This document shows positions 26,969 through 34,520 of a DNA stretch of 57,203 nt, in pieces. The position numbers and the translations under genes were made by a program. The DNA comes from CAZLHO01 sp964559455 (GTDB lineage Bacteria; Krumholzibacteriota; Krumholzibacteriia; LZORAL124-64-63): assembly GCA_964559455.1 (NCBI GenBank), contig CAZLHO010000013.1, positions 1-57,203 of the forward strand, read 5' to 3'. Every line of letters begins with the position of its first letter. The first letter of the stretch is position 1. The notes below the pieces were generated by a model. The model did no database searches. It saw only the letters and a list, made by a program, of their open reading frames with translations, and was not told the origin of the DNA.

Positions 26969-28306
26969 TCAGTCGGCCCGGCGCAGGGTCAGGCCCCAGC
27001 GGTGGGGCTCGTCGGGAGGCGTGGAGTTCCAGCCGTCGAAGCTGTGGCTGCCGTCGCTCACGTAGACGGCCCGGTAGCGTCCGGCGTCCAGGGTGATCTC
27101 GCCGTCGAAGATGCGGTTCTTCCTGCCGCCGCCGGCGGGCCCGCATTCCTCGGGCTCCATGACCCAGACCCGGTGGCCGCTCTCCCGGTCCTCGATCCAG
27201 CCGAAGTCGAAGAACTCCCCGCCGACCAGTTCGCCCAGCACGGTCAGGTGCAGGCGCTCGCGGCGGTCGAGGGTGAACTCCTCGACCAGTTCCTCGTCGT
27301 CCCCGACGCCGATCATCCGCGCCAGGATGCCGCGCGAGCCCGTCAACGCATCCAGGGCCACCGGTTCGAGATCGCCGTCCCGGTAGCCCCGGGTCGGCAG
27401 CAGGGCCACGCCCCAGGCGTCGGGGTCCAGGGGGGGCGCTGAGTTCCAGCGGTTCCAGGCGTGCGAATCGTCGCTGAAGTAGCAGAGCAGGTATTCGCCG
27501 GCGGGCAGGTCCAGCGTCTTGTCGCAGAGACGGTTCTTCTCGGCGCCGCCGGCCGGGCGGGACTCGGAGTCCTTCATCCGCCAGACGGTGGCGTCGGTGT
27601 TCGCGTCCGCGATCCAGGCGAAGTCCGCGAGATCCTGGTCGCCGTGGTAGGACTCGCCCTGGGCGCGCACCCGGACGCGGGTGTCGCGCTTGACCCGGAA
27701 GGGCTGGACGTCCCGCGACCCGTTCTCGACGCGGACCAGCGAGACGAGCGAGCCCGACGGCTCCGGCGGCACGGCGGGCTTCACCGCGGGCGCGGAATCC
27801 CCGGCCACCGAGAGGCTGACGAAGCAGCGCTCGAGATACTTGTCCAGCTCATCGGTCGGATCCTCGCGGCTGAGCAGGTCGGCCAGGTCGTTCAGCAGGT
27901 TGCGCACGCCGCTGATCTTCACGCCGCGGCCCCAGCGGGAGCCGGCCCAGAGATAGACGACATAGGTGCCGGCCGGCAGGGGAATCGACTCCTCGGCGGA
28001 GCGGAAGACCCGGCTGTCGGCCACCCGGTCGCGCTGCTCGGCATCCATCCGCCAGACCGTCTCGCGCGAGGACGCGTCCAGGATCCAGGCGTAGGACAGG
28101 TATTCGTCGCTGGCCTTCTGGCTGATGCCGATCGACTCGATGTTCAGGACGATCGGCCACTCGACCGTGAAGGCCGAGCTGATCAGCTCGTCGGGATAGG
28201 GATTCTCGAGGACCAGGAAGGGCTCGTCGCCGCCCGCCCGGGCGACGCCGCCCAGGACGAGGCCGCAGAGGACGAGCGCGCAGCATAGCCGGCGGGGATC
28301 GGACAT
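26969..28306 (-). CDS. secreted protein with three copies of an unnamed domain
   Basis: 445 residues with a signal peptide (hydrophobic core about 7-20, ending A-R-A). Three homologous domains of about 100-120 residues follow. Copies 2 and 3 share W-I-x-D-x-x-[ST]-x-x-x-V-W-x-M, G-G-x-x-K-N-R-x-x-D, a L-[PD]-A-G-x-Y strand, and S-D-x-S-H-x-[WF]-x-x-W-N-[ST]-x-P-P with a closing W-G-[VL]. Copy 1 is more diverged and has lost the S-H segment. I do not recognise the domain; all-beta folding and carbohydrate or ligand binding are plausible guesses. ATG 28306 has AAGGAG seven bases upstream. Confidence 0.75.
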   Translation of the reverse strand: MSDPRRLCCALVLCGLVLGGVARAGGDEPFLVLENPYPDELISSAFTVEWPIVLNIESIGISQKASDEYLSYAWILDASSRETVWRMDAEQRDRVADSRVFRSAEESIPLPAGTYVVYLWAGSRWGRGVKISGVRNLLNDLADLLSREDPTDELDKYLERCFVSLSVAGDSAPAVKPAVPPEPSGSLVSLVRVENGSRDVQPFRVKRDTRVRVRAQGESYHGDQDLADFAWIADANTDATVWRMKDSESRPAGGAEKNRLCDKTLDLPAGEYLLCYFSDDSHAWNRWNSAPPLDPDAWGVALLPTRGYRDGDLEPVALDALTGSRGILARMIGVGDDEELVEEFTLDRRERLHLTVLGELVGGEFFDFGWIEDRESGHRVWVMEPEECGPAGGGRKNRIFDGEITLDAGRYRAVYVSDGSHSFDGWNSTPPDEPHRWGLTLRRAD

Positions 28307-28374
28307 GATCACTCCTTGCTGATCGCGAAGCGCTTCGACGTCACCCGGGTCACTACGGCAAAAGACGGCGGGGG

Positions 28375-28404
28375 TTGCCAGACCGGGGGCCGGCGGACTA
28401 TGCT
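28375..28404 (+). promoter_or_regulatory. candidate promoter for sodB
   Basis: TTGCCA (28375-28380), 18-base spacer, TATGCT (28399-28404). The start site would be near 28411, giving a 60-base leader before the ATG at 28471. Boxes are good but the spacer is GC-rich. Confidence 0.5.
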
Positions 28405-28470
28405 GCGTCGCATGCGCCGCGCCCGCCGCGCCAACGCCTCAGCCAATCTAATACCGGATGGAGGGGAGCC

Positions 28471-29052
28471 ATGGAACACAAATTGCCCGACCTTCCCTAT
28501 GCCGTGTCGGCGCTGGAGCCGCACATCTCCGCCGAGACGCTGGAATTCCACCACGGCAAGCACCACGCCGCCTACGTCGCCAACCTGAACAAGATGATCG
28601 TCGGCACCGAATTCGCCGAGATGCCGCTGGAAGAGATCATCATGAGATCCTCGGGCGGGCTCTTCAACAACGCCGCGCAGGTCTGGAACCACAGCTTCTA
28701 CTGGCACTGCCTGGCTCCGGGCGCCGGCGGCGAGCCCAAGGGCGACCTGGCCGACGCGCTGCGCGCCGCCTTCGACTCCTTCGAGAAGTTCCAGGACGCC
28801 TTCGCCAAGGTGGCCATGGGCACCTTCGGCTCGGGCTGGGCCTGGCTCGTGCGCAACCAGGACGGGGCGCTGGACCTGATGAGCACGAGCAACGCGCAGA
28901 CCCCGATGACGGCCGGCCGCAAGGCCCTGCTGACCTGCGACGTCTGGGAACACGCCTACTACGTGGACTACCGCAACGCGCGGCCCAAGTACGTCGAGGC
29001 CTTCTGGAACCTGGTGAACTGGGATTTCGTGGCCGCCCAGCTGGCCGACTAG
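28471..29052 (+). CDS. sodB: iron-type superoxide dismutase
   Basis: 193 residues, standard length for Fe/Mn-SOD. It converts superoxide to oxygen and hydrogen peroxide. Metal ligands are all present: the N-terminal H-H-G-K-H-H-A-A-Y helix, W-N-H-S-F-Y-W, and the C-terminal D-V-W-E-H-A-Y-Y. The Gln in N-N-A-A-Q-V-W-N-H is the usual marker of the iron form, though metal preference can be mixed. No signal peptide, so cytosolic. ATG 28471 is preceded by GGAGGGGAG. A small RNA gene with its own promoter starts just after the stop. Confidence 0.95.
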   Translation: MEHKLPDLPYAVSALEPHISAETLEFHHGKHHAAYVANLNKMIVGTEFAEMPLEEIIMRSSGGLFNNAAQVWNHSFYWHCLAPGAGGEPKGDLADALRAAFDSFEKFQDAFAKVAMGTFGSGWAWLVRNQDGALDLMSTSNAQTPMTAGRKALLTCDVWEHAYYVDYRNARPKYVEAFWNLVNWDFVAAQLAD

Positions 29053-29064
29053 GTCCCGGCCCTG

Positions 29065-29093
29065 TTGATCCGGCGCCCGGAATCCCGTATACT
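29065..29093 (+). promoter_or_regulatory. consensus-like promoter of a small RNA gene
   Basis: TTGATC (29065-29070), exactly 17 bases, TATACT (29088-29093). This is one of the best sigma-70-type promoters in the window. Seven bases past the -10 is the first base of the closing stem of the predicted RNA. Confidence 0.7.
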
Positions 29094-29098
29094 CATGG

Positions 29099-29211
29099 CG
29101 CTGACGGATCGACGGCCACGTGCAACACAGATACTCGATGAAATTTTGAGAAACTGCGCGCTTGAGTTCGATACCGATCAGCGACGGGGGGCTTCGGCTC
29201 CCCGTTTTTTT
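29099..29211 (+). ncRNA. candidate structured small RNA, about 110 nt
   Basis: No reading frame fits, yet the stretch has a promoter, a foldable body and an intrinsic terminator. The 5' end CGCTGACGGATCGA (29099-29112) pairs with 29168-29183 through 14 base pairs interrupted only by two single-A bulges. Inside, CGTGCA (29119-29124) can pair with TGCGCG (29155-29160), and a small CTC/GAG hairpin forms the apex. The transcript ends at a TTCG-capped hairpin and seven Ts. It lacks the SRP RNA loop, the tmRNA ends and the 6S open-bubble layout, so it belongs to no family I recognise. It lies between sodB and the convergent sirtuin gene. Confidence 0.6.
29185..29211 (+). terminator. intrinsic terminator of the small RNA (and sodB read-through)
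   Basis: An 8-base stem CGGGGGGC/GCTCCCCG with a TTCG tetraloop (29185-29204) is followed by seven Ts (29205-29211). Classic rho-independent layout. Confidence 0.9.
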
Positions 29212-29268
29212 CCGCCCTCCGCAGTTTCCCGGACTCGTTATGTCGCATGCTATGCGCAGGGACAGGAG

Positions 29269-30012
29269 TCAGAAGCCGGCAGGATCGGGGAAGGCCGCCG
29301 CGATCGCGGCGAAGCAGGTCCGCAAGTCGTCGTGCCGGAAGCAGGCCATCCCGTCCAGCGGAGTGGCCCCGTCGTTGACGATGGCCACCCGCCCGCCGGC
29401 GCGCAGGGTCAGCAGCGGGATCGAGGCGGCGGGCTGGACCACCAGCGTGGATCCCAGCACCAGCATCAGGTCGCTGCGCTCGGCCTCGGCCGCGGCCGCG
29501 TCCAGCGAGGCCGGGTCGAGCATCTCGCCGTAGAAGGTGATGTCGGGCTTGAAGGCGCCGCCGCAATCGCGGCAGCGGGGCACCTCGCCGCGGCGCGCCG
29601 TCTCGCGGACCCCGGCGAAATCGGTCGTCGCCCCGCAGCCCAGGCAGCGGTGGCGGCGCGGCGAGCCATGCAGCTCGATCACCCGACGCGAGCCCGCCCG
29701 GTGGTGCAGCATGTCGATGTTCTGGGTGATCACGGCCTTGACCACCCCCAGGGCCTCGAGCCGGGCGCATTCGGTGTGGACCAGGCTGGGCTCGCGCTCG
29801 TCCAGGGCGTAGATGAACTCGGCGGCGTGGCGATAGTAGAGCGAGGGGTCCGCCCGGAACTCGTCGATGTCGAAGATGCTTTCGGCGTCCATCTCGCGGC
29901 CGATGCCGTCGGGGCCGCGGAAGTCGCGGATGCCCGACAGGGTCGAGACGCCGGCGCCGGTGAAGACGGTAAGATGGCGCGAATCCTGCATCGATCTGAT
30001 AAGATCCTGCAT
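29269..30012 (-). CDS. sirtuin, NAD-dependent protein deacylase
   Basis: 247 residues. NAD-binding blocks are G-A-G-V-S-T-L-S-G-I-R-D-F-R-G, T-Q-N-I-D-M-L-H and L-G-S-T-L-V-V-Q-P; the catalytic His is in E-L-H-G-S. Two Cys pairs (C-L-G-C and C-R-D-C) form the zinc site. It removes acetyl or longer acyl groups from lysines, releasing nicotinamide. It has Met where many bacterial sirtuins have Gly in the N-I-D-G-L-H motif. ATG 30012 is preceded by GAGGAGG. Single gene, convergent with sodB and the small RNA. Confidence 0.92.
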   Translation of the reverse strand: MQDLIRSMQDSRHLTVFTGAGVSTLSGIRDFRGPDGIGREMDAESIFDIDEFRADPSLYYRHAAEFIYALDEREPSLVHTECARLEALGVVKAVITQNIDMLHHRAGSRRVIELHGSPRRHRCLGCGATTDFAGVRETARRGEVPRCRDCGGAFKPDITFYGEMLDPASLDAAAAEAERSDLMLVLGSTLVVQPAASIPLLTLRAGGRVAIVNDGATPLDGMACFRHDDLRTCFAAIAAAFPDPAGF

Positions 30013-30098
30013 CGGGAACCTCCTCGGAGGCCGAATCTCCACCACGCCGCGGCCGGGGTCAAGACCCCGTCCGTCGCCGACGACGCGAAGGGACCGCC

Positions 30099-30920
30099 AT
30101 GCGCGCTCGCGCCGCCGCCATCGCCCTCTCGATCTGCCTGGCCGCCGTCGCGGCCGGCGCCGCCGAGCCGGGGAACCTCTTCTTCCTGCACAACTCGACC
30201 GGTCGCTACCTGATCGACCAGGGCGACGTGCGTGGGCTGCTGGAGGCCCTCGACCCCGACGGCGACCTGGGCGTCGCATTCTGGGACCAGGACTACAACG
30301 ACATCGGCCTGCGCGGCCCCGACGGCGCATTCGTCGCCGAGTCCTACATCATCCCGGACAACGACACCGACCCCGGCGGGCTGCACAAGCTCTGGACCAC
30401 CGGGAACGACGCCCGCGCCGCGATCCTGCAGAACCACACCGTGATCGCCTTCAAGTCCTGCTACACGGCCTCGGCCATCACCAGCGACGAGATGCTGGCG
30501 CAGTACAAGGCCTGGTACCTGGAGATGCGGGAGGTCTTCGCCGAGCATCCCGACAAGGTCTTCGTCGTGCTGTCGCCGCCCCCGCGGCACCGGCTGGCCA
30601 CCACCCTGGATCAGGCCGACCGGGCGCGGGCCTTCGCGAACTGGCTGACCGGGCCGGAATACCTGGCCGGCGCCGACAACGTTGTCGGCTTCGACTTCTT
30701 CGACGCCCTGGCCCACCCGGACGACGACGGCGACCGGCGCAACATGCTGCGCGCGGAGTTCGAGCGATCGGCGTCCGACGGCGATTCGCACCCGAACACG
30801 GCCGCCAACGTCGCCGTGGCGCCGTCCTTCTGCCAGGCCCTCGTCGACGCGATCCCTTCGCAGGATCCGCCGCCGCCCCCGCCGCCGACCTGGGGGTCGG
30901 TCAAGCAGCTCTTCCGCTGA
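30099..30920 (+). CDS. secreted SGNH-like protein with C-terminal W-G-x-x-K-x-L-F tail
   Basis: 273 residues with a signal peptide (about 1-22). The mature part begins F-F-L-H-N-S-T-G, has V-I-A-F-K-S-C-Y in the middle and D-S-H-P-N near the end; this Ser, Asn/Gly and Asp-x-His order suggests an SGNH/GDSL-type hydrolase fold, but the substrate is unknown. After D-S-H-P-N and a closing helix comes a run of seven prolines, then the terminal T-W-G-S-V-K-Q-L-F-R. The same tail type ends two other exported proteins here (34521-35195 and 42807-43394), so it may be a sorting signal. ATG 30099 has AAGGGA upstream. Confidence 0.7.
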   Translation: MRARAAAIALSICLAAVAAGAAEPGNLFFLHNSTGRYLIDQGDVRGLLEALDPDGDLGVAFWDQDYNDIGLRGPDGAFVAESYIIPDNDTDPGGLHKLWTTGNDARAAILQNHTVIAFKSCYTASAITSDEMLAQYKAWYLEMREVFAEHPDKVFVVLSPPPRHRLATTLDQADRARAFANWLTGPEYLAGADNVVGFDFFDALAHPDDDGDRRNMLRAEFERSASDGDSHPNTAANVAVAPSFCQALVDAIPSQDPPPPPPPTWGSVKQLFR

Positions 30921-30948
30921 TCCGCCCCGCATTACCGCGAAGTCAGTG

Positions 30949-30977
30949 TTGCTTACATTCGAAACTCCCTATAAGAT
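30949..30977 (+). promoter_or_regulatory. candidate promoter for the cupin lipoprotein
   Basis: TTGCTT (30949-30954), 17-base spacer, TAAGAT (30972-30977), in a locally AT-rich patch. It would start transcription about 55 bases before the ATG at 31039. Confidence 0.5.
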
Positions 30978-31038
30978 CCTATTCCGAAAACGGGGTATCG
31001 CCCGCCCCCCAACCCCTCTTTCCGCCTGGAGGTGGCCC

Positions 31039-31764
31039 ATGTCCCGCTTGGCAATCCTGGCCTGCACGGCCCTGGCGCTGATCGTCCTCGGATGCGGCGG
31101 CGGCGGGGACGGCGACGCGCAGCAGGCCGGCGACGATTCCGTCGTCACCGATATCGCCCGCGACGCCCCCGAATCCGCCACCGTCCTGCTGGAGAACGAC
31201 TTCGTGCGGGTGGCCGAATTCCATCTCGCCCCCGGCGAGGCCCTGCCCCCGCACCGGGGCCGCAACCGCGTCGTCTACGCGTTGAGCGACTTCAAGGCGT
31301 CCTTCACCGAGAACGGCGTCGCCAGGGACGTGGAGCACGAGAAGGGCTCGATCCACTGGCACGCCGCCGGCGACCACGCCATCGCGAACATCGGCCAGAC
31401 CGAGGCGCGCTACCTGGTCGTCGAACGCAAGGCCTCGCGGCTGCTCGAGGCGCCGATCCGCGGCCAGCAGCAGGACATCACGCACGTGGCGCCGGACCGC
31501 TCGCGCCTGCGCTTCGAGAACGACTACATGCGCGTGGCAGAGTTCACGCTGGCCCCCGGCGCGACCCTGCCCTCGCACCACGGCACCAACCGCGTGATGT
31601 ACGCCCTGACGCCGATGAAGCTGAAATTCGAGTCGGACGCCGGCAACGCCGGCATCGACGACCTGGAGGCCGGCCAGGCGCACTGGCACGAGATCGACAC
31701 GCACGCCGTGGAGAACCTGGGCGACGCCGAGGCCGTCTTCCTGGTCTTCGAGCTGAAGAAGTGA
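31039..31764 (+). CDS. lipoprotein with two tandem cupin domains
   Basis: 241 residues. The signal peptide ends in the lipobox V-L-G-C (Cys about residue 19), followed by a Gly/Asp linker, so it should be lipid-anchored. Two cupin repeats follow, each with E-N-D-[FY]-[VM]-R-V-A-E-F and a H-W-H segment; the first metal-site His is in P-P-H-R-G-R-N-R-V in copy 1 and P-S-H-H-G-T-N-R-V in copy 2. Each copy has the metal-binding His pattern, so both may bind metal. Ligand unknown. ATG 31039 has TGGAGG upstream. Confidence 0.8.
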   Translation: MSRLAILACTALALIVLGCGGGGDGDAQQAGDDSVVTDIARDAPESATVLLENDFVRVAEFHLAPGEALPPHRGRNRVVYALSDFKASFTENGVARDVEHEKGSIHWHAAGDHAIANIGQTEARYLVVERKASRLLEAPIRGQQQDITHVAPDRSRLRFENDYMRVAEFTLAPGATLPSHHGTNRVMYALTPMKLKFESDAGNAGIDDLEAGQAHWHEIDTHAVENLGDAEAVFLVFELKK

Positions 31765-31782
31765 GGGCGTGAGGCCGGCGGC

Positions 31783-32462
31783 TCAGTCGCCGGCGGGAAG
31801 CAGGGTCGCCAGTTCGTCCAGGAGCCCGCGCAGTTCCGGGTCGTCGACGGCCCGGCCGGCCGAGGCCAGGAACTCCCCGGGCGGAAGGCCCTCGGTGCGG
31901 GCGTACGCGACGGCCTGCAGGGCCATCTCCAGGCGATCGAGCTGCCGCACGAAGCGCGCCTCGGGCGAGGCGCCCGCCTCGTATTCCTCCCAGTCCGCCA
32001 GCAACTCCGCGCCGCCGGGCAGGTCGGCGGCCAGGGCCGCCACGGCGGCNNNNNNNNNNCCCCCCGGAGGAGAAGAAAGATACTGTAACCATCAGCTTTG
32101 ACCTGGCTGACCTGCCCTATATTATCCCGGGCCGTCTTCTCGGCCGGCGGCACGCCGTCAGACGGGATCAGGTCGCCGGCCCCGCTCTCGCCCAGATCGT
32201 GGACCAGGGCCAGGCGCAGCAGGCGGCCGGGGTCCAGCGCGGGCCGGCCGGGGCCCAGCAGCAGGGCGAGCACCGCCACGCCGAAGACGTGGTCGGCCAC
32301 GCTCTCGCCGCGCTCGGCGGGCAGGCCTCGCGCGAGCCAGCCGCGCCTGTGGATCCGCTTGAGCCGTGAGGCCGCGTACCAGGCGGCCAGGAGGCGGGAC
32401 GGGGGGCGGTCGCCGAAGAGCTCGGCGACGGGATCGTGGACGGTGCCGTCGGCGGGATTCAC
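31783..32462 (-). CDS. HD-domain phosphohydrolase (HDDC2/YfbR-like), split by an assembly gap
   Basis: The N-terminal piece, from GTG 32462, has A-D-H-V-F-G-V then L-V-H-D-L-G-E (the HD metal site), and S-D-G-V-P-P-A-E-K-T-A-R. The C-terminal piece, ending at 31783, has W-E-E-Y-E-A-G-A-S-P-E-A-R-F and L-D-R-L-E-M-A-L-Q, typical of 5'-deoxynucleotidase-type HD proteins. The two pieces lie in different frames on either side of ten Ns plus about 65 odd bases, so a few codons are missing and the frame cannot be judged. It starts 7 bases after the biotin-carrier gene stop, so it is third in that operon. I treat it as intact in the organism. Confidence 0.7.
32050..32124. other. scaffold gap with chimeric contig end
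   Basis: Positions 32050-32059 are ten Ns. The next 65 bases differ sharply in composition (rich in A and T for this genome). They interrupt the HD protein just after K-T-A-R and translate on the plus strand to E-E-K-K-D-T-V-T-I-S-F-D-L-A-D-L-P-Y-I-I, which looks like part of an unrelated protein. Most likely this is misassembled sequence at a contig end. Confidence 0.75.
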
Positions 32463-32469
32463 GGCCGCC

Positions 32470-32784
32470 CTACTCGAATTCCACCAGCAGCGCGCCCTTG
32501 GGCACGATCTGTCCCGGCTGGACGGCCACGGCGCGCACCACGCCGTCTCGCAGGGCCAGCACCGGGTTCTGCATCTTCATCGCCTCGAGCACCAGCAGCT
32601 CGTCGCCGCGGCGCACCTTGCCGCCCGCCTTCGCCGAGACGCGGACGATCACCCCGGGGATGAAGGCGCGCACCTGGCGGTCGTCGCGAGCCTTCCAGCC
32701 CTTGCGGCGGTGGTACTTGGGCGGCAGGGTCGTGGCGTAGTCCGTGCCGTCGATGTGCAGGTTCTGCAGATCCTTCTCGTCCAT
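32470..32784 (-). CDS. biotin carboxyl carrier protein
   Basis: 104 residues. The C-terminal 75 residues form a biotinyl domain with the acceptor lysine in E-A-M-K-M-Q-N and the thumb-side pattern L-R-D-G-V-V-R-A-V-A-V. The N-terminal part is short and basic. It would carry carboxybiotin to the carboxyltransferase encoded just upstream (8 bases away). No biotin carboxylase gene is in the window, so that subunit must be elsewhere. ATG 32784 has GGGGGGG before it. Confidence 0.9.
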   Translation of the reverse strand: MDEKDLQNLHIDGTDYATTLPPKYHRRKGWKARDDRQVRAFIPGVIVRVSAKAGGKVRRGDELLVLEAMKMQNPVLALRDGVVRAVAVQPGQIVPKGALLVEFE

Positions 32785-32792
32785 ATCCCCCC

Positions 32793-34337
32793 CTAGAAGG
32801 GCGGCACGCCGTGCTTGCGCTGCGGGCGGGCCTCGGTCTTCTGCCCCGATACCGCGATGGCGTGCACCAGGTATTCGCGGGTCTCCTCGGGCTTGATCAC
32901 GGCGTCGACGTGGCCCTCGGCCGCGGCGATGTAGGGGTTGGCGAACTTGTCGGTGTACTCCTGGATCTTCTGCTGCCGCATGGCATCGGGATCGTCGGCG
33001 GCGGCGATCTCGCGGCGGAAGATGATGTTCGCCGCCCCCTCGCTGCCCATCACCGCGATCTCGGCCGTCGGCCAGGCGAAGACGAAGTCGGCGCCCAGAT
33101 GCCGCGAGCACATGGCGATGTAGCCGCCGCCGTAGGCCTTGCGCAGGATCACCGTGACCTTGGGCACGGTGGCCTCGCTGTAGGCGTAGAGGATCTTGGC
33201 GCCGTGGCGGATGACGCCGGCGTGCTCCTGGTCCACGCCGGGCAGGTAGCCGGGCAGGTCGACCAGGGTGACCAGCGGGATGTTGAAGGCGTCGCAGAAG
33301 CGGATGAAGCGGGCCGCCTTGTCCGAGGCGTCGACGTCGAGCACGCCGGCCAGCACCAGGGGCTGGTTGCCGACGACGCCCACCGTGCGCCCCTGCAGGC
33401 GCGCGAAGCCGATCACGATGTTCGGCGCGAAGAACTCCTGGATCTCGAGGAAGTCGGAGTCGTCGCAGAGGGCGCGCACCACGTCGCGCACGTCGAAGGG
33501 CTTGTTCGGCTCGGGGGGCACGACCGTCTCGATGCGCAGGTCGCCCCTCGGCTCCTGCGGATCGAAGTCGTCGGCCCGCTTGCGGTTGTTCCAGGGAATG
33601 AACTCGACCAGGCGCTTGATCTGCTCGAAGCACTCCAGCTCGCTGCGGGCGTAGAAGTGAGCGTTGCCCGAGATCTCGGCCTGGACCCGGGCGCCGCCCA
33701 GCTCCTCCATCGAGATCTCCTCGCCGAGCACGGTCTTGATCACCTCGGGCCCGGTGATGAACATCTTGCTGATCTTGTCGACGACGAAGACGAAGTCGGT
33801 CAGGGCCGGCGAGTAGACGGCGCCGCCGGCGCAGGGTCCCAGGATCACCGAGATCTGCGGGATGACGCCCGAGGCCAGCGTGTTGCGGTAGAAGATCTCG
33901 CCGTATCCGGCCAGGGAGTTCACGCCCTCCTGGATGCGCGCGCCGCCGGAGTCGTTGATGCCGATCAGGGGCACGCCCATCTTCAGGGCGTGGTCCATGA
34001 TCTTGGTGATCTTGCGCGCGTGCATCAGGCCCAGCGAGCCGCCGGCCACGGTGAAGTCCTGGGCGAAGATGCAGATCGGGTGGCCCGAGACGGTGCCCGT
34101 GCCGGTGATCACGCCGTCGCCGGGCAGCTTCTTGCCCTCCATGCCGAAGTCCTGGCACTTGTGCTCCACGAAGAGGTCGTACTCATGGAAGGAGCCGGGG
34201 TCGAGCAGGGCCTGGATGCGATCGCGGGCGGTCAGCTTGCCGCTGTCGATCTGCTTCTGCACGGCCTTCTCGCCGCCGCCCCGCGTGAGGCTCGACGAAC
34301 GGGTCAGAAAGTCCTGGATCTTCTTGAAGAAGGACAT
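32793..34337 (-). CDS. acyl-CoA carboxylase carboxyltransferase (propionyl-CoA type) subunit
   Basis: 514 residues, the normal length for the beta subunit of propionyl-/methylcrotonyl-type carboxylases and for methylmalonyl-CoA decarboxylase alpha. Two crotonase-fold halves are visible: G-G-S-L-G and G-G-A-R-I-Q-E-G-V in the N-half, and the oxyanion loops C-A-G-G-A-V-Y-S-P-A and K-A-Y-G-G-G-Y-I-A-M in each half. It transfers carboxyl between carboxybiotin and an acyl-CoA. With the carrier protein it forms a two-gene core. No sodium-pump subunit is nearby, so carboxylase is favoured over decarboxylase. ATG 34337 has GGAG upstream. Confidence 0.88.
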   Translation of the reverse strand: MSFFKKIQDFLTRSSSLTRGGGEKAVQKQIDSGKLTARDRIQALLDPGSFHEYDLFVEHKCQDFGMEGKKLPGDGVITGTGTVSGHPICIFAQDFTVAGGSLGLMHARKITKIMDHALKMGVPLIGINDSGGARIQEGVNSLAGYGEIFYRNTLASGVIPQISVILGPCAGGAVYSPALTDFVFVVDKISKMFITGPEVIKTVLGEEISMEELGGARVQAEISGNAHFYARSELECFEQIKRLVEFIPWNNRKRADDFDPQEPRGDLRIETVVPPEPNKPFDVRDVVRALCDDSDFLEIQEFFAPNIVIGFARLQGRTVGVVGNQPLVLAGVLDVDASDKAARFIRFCDAFNIPLVTLVDLPGYLPGVDQEHAGVIRHGAKILYAYSEATVPKVTVILRKAYGGGYIAMCSRHLGADFVFAWPTAEIAVMGSEGAANIIFRREIAAADDPDAMRQQKIQEYTDKFANPYIAAAEGHVDAVIKPEETREYLVHAIAVSGQKTEARPQRKHGVPPF

Positions 34338-34520
34338 CGGTCTGCACTCCTGGGTTTTCGCCGATGGCGGCGCGGGCCCTCTTCGGCCGGCGCCGCGAAC
34401 GAATCCAGGACAATGCGCCTTCGGTCCCTTTTTGGCAACCCCCAGTGGCGCCGGGCCGGCCGGGATGCTAGACTTCCGGCATCGTCTCGACCCCATCGGC
34501 TGAATCCATGGAGATCCTCT

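Noticed and set aside
29099..29211. Identity of the structured RNA as 4.5S/SRP, 6S or tmRNA
   Set aside because: The conserved SRP loop, the 6S central bubble with long flanking helices, and the tmRNA tRNA-like ends are all missing.
31783..32462. HD-domain gene as a true pseudogene
   Set aside because: The break coincides with Ns and foreign-looking contig-end sequence, while both halves retain intact family sequence, so an assembly fault is simpler.
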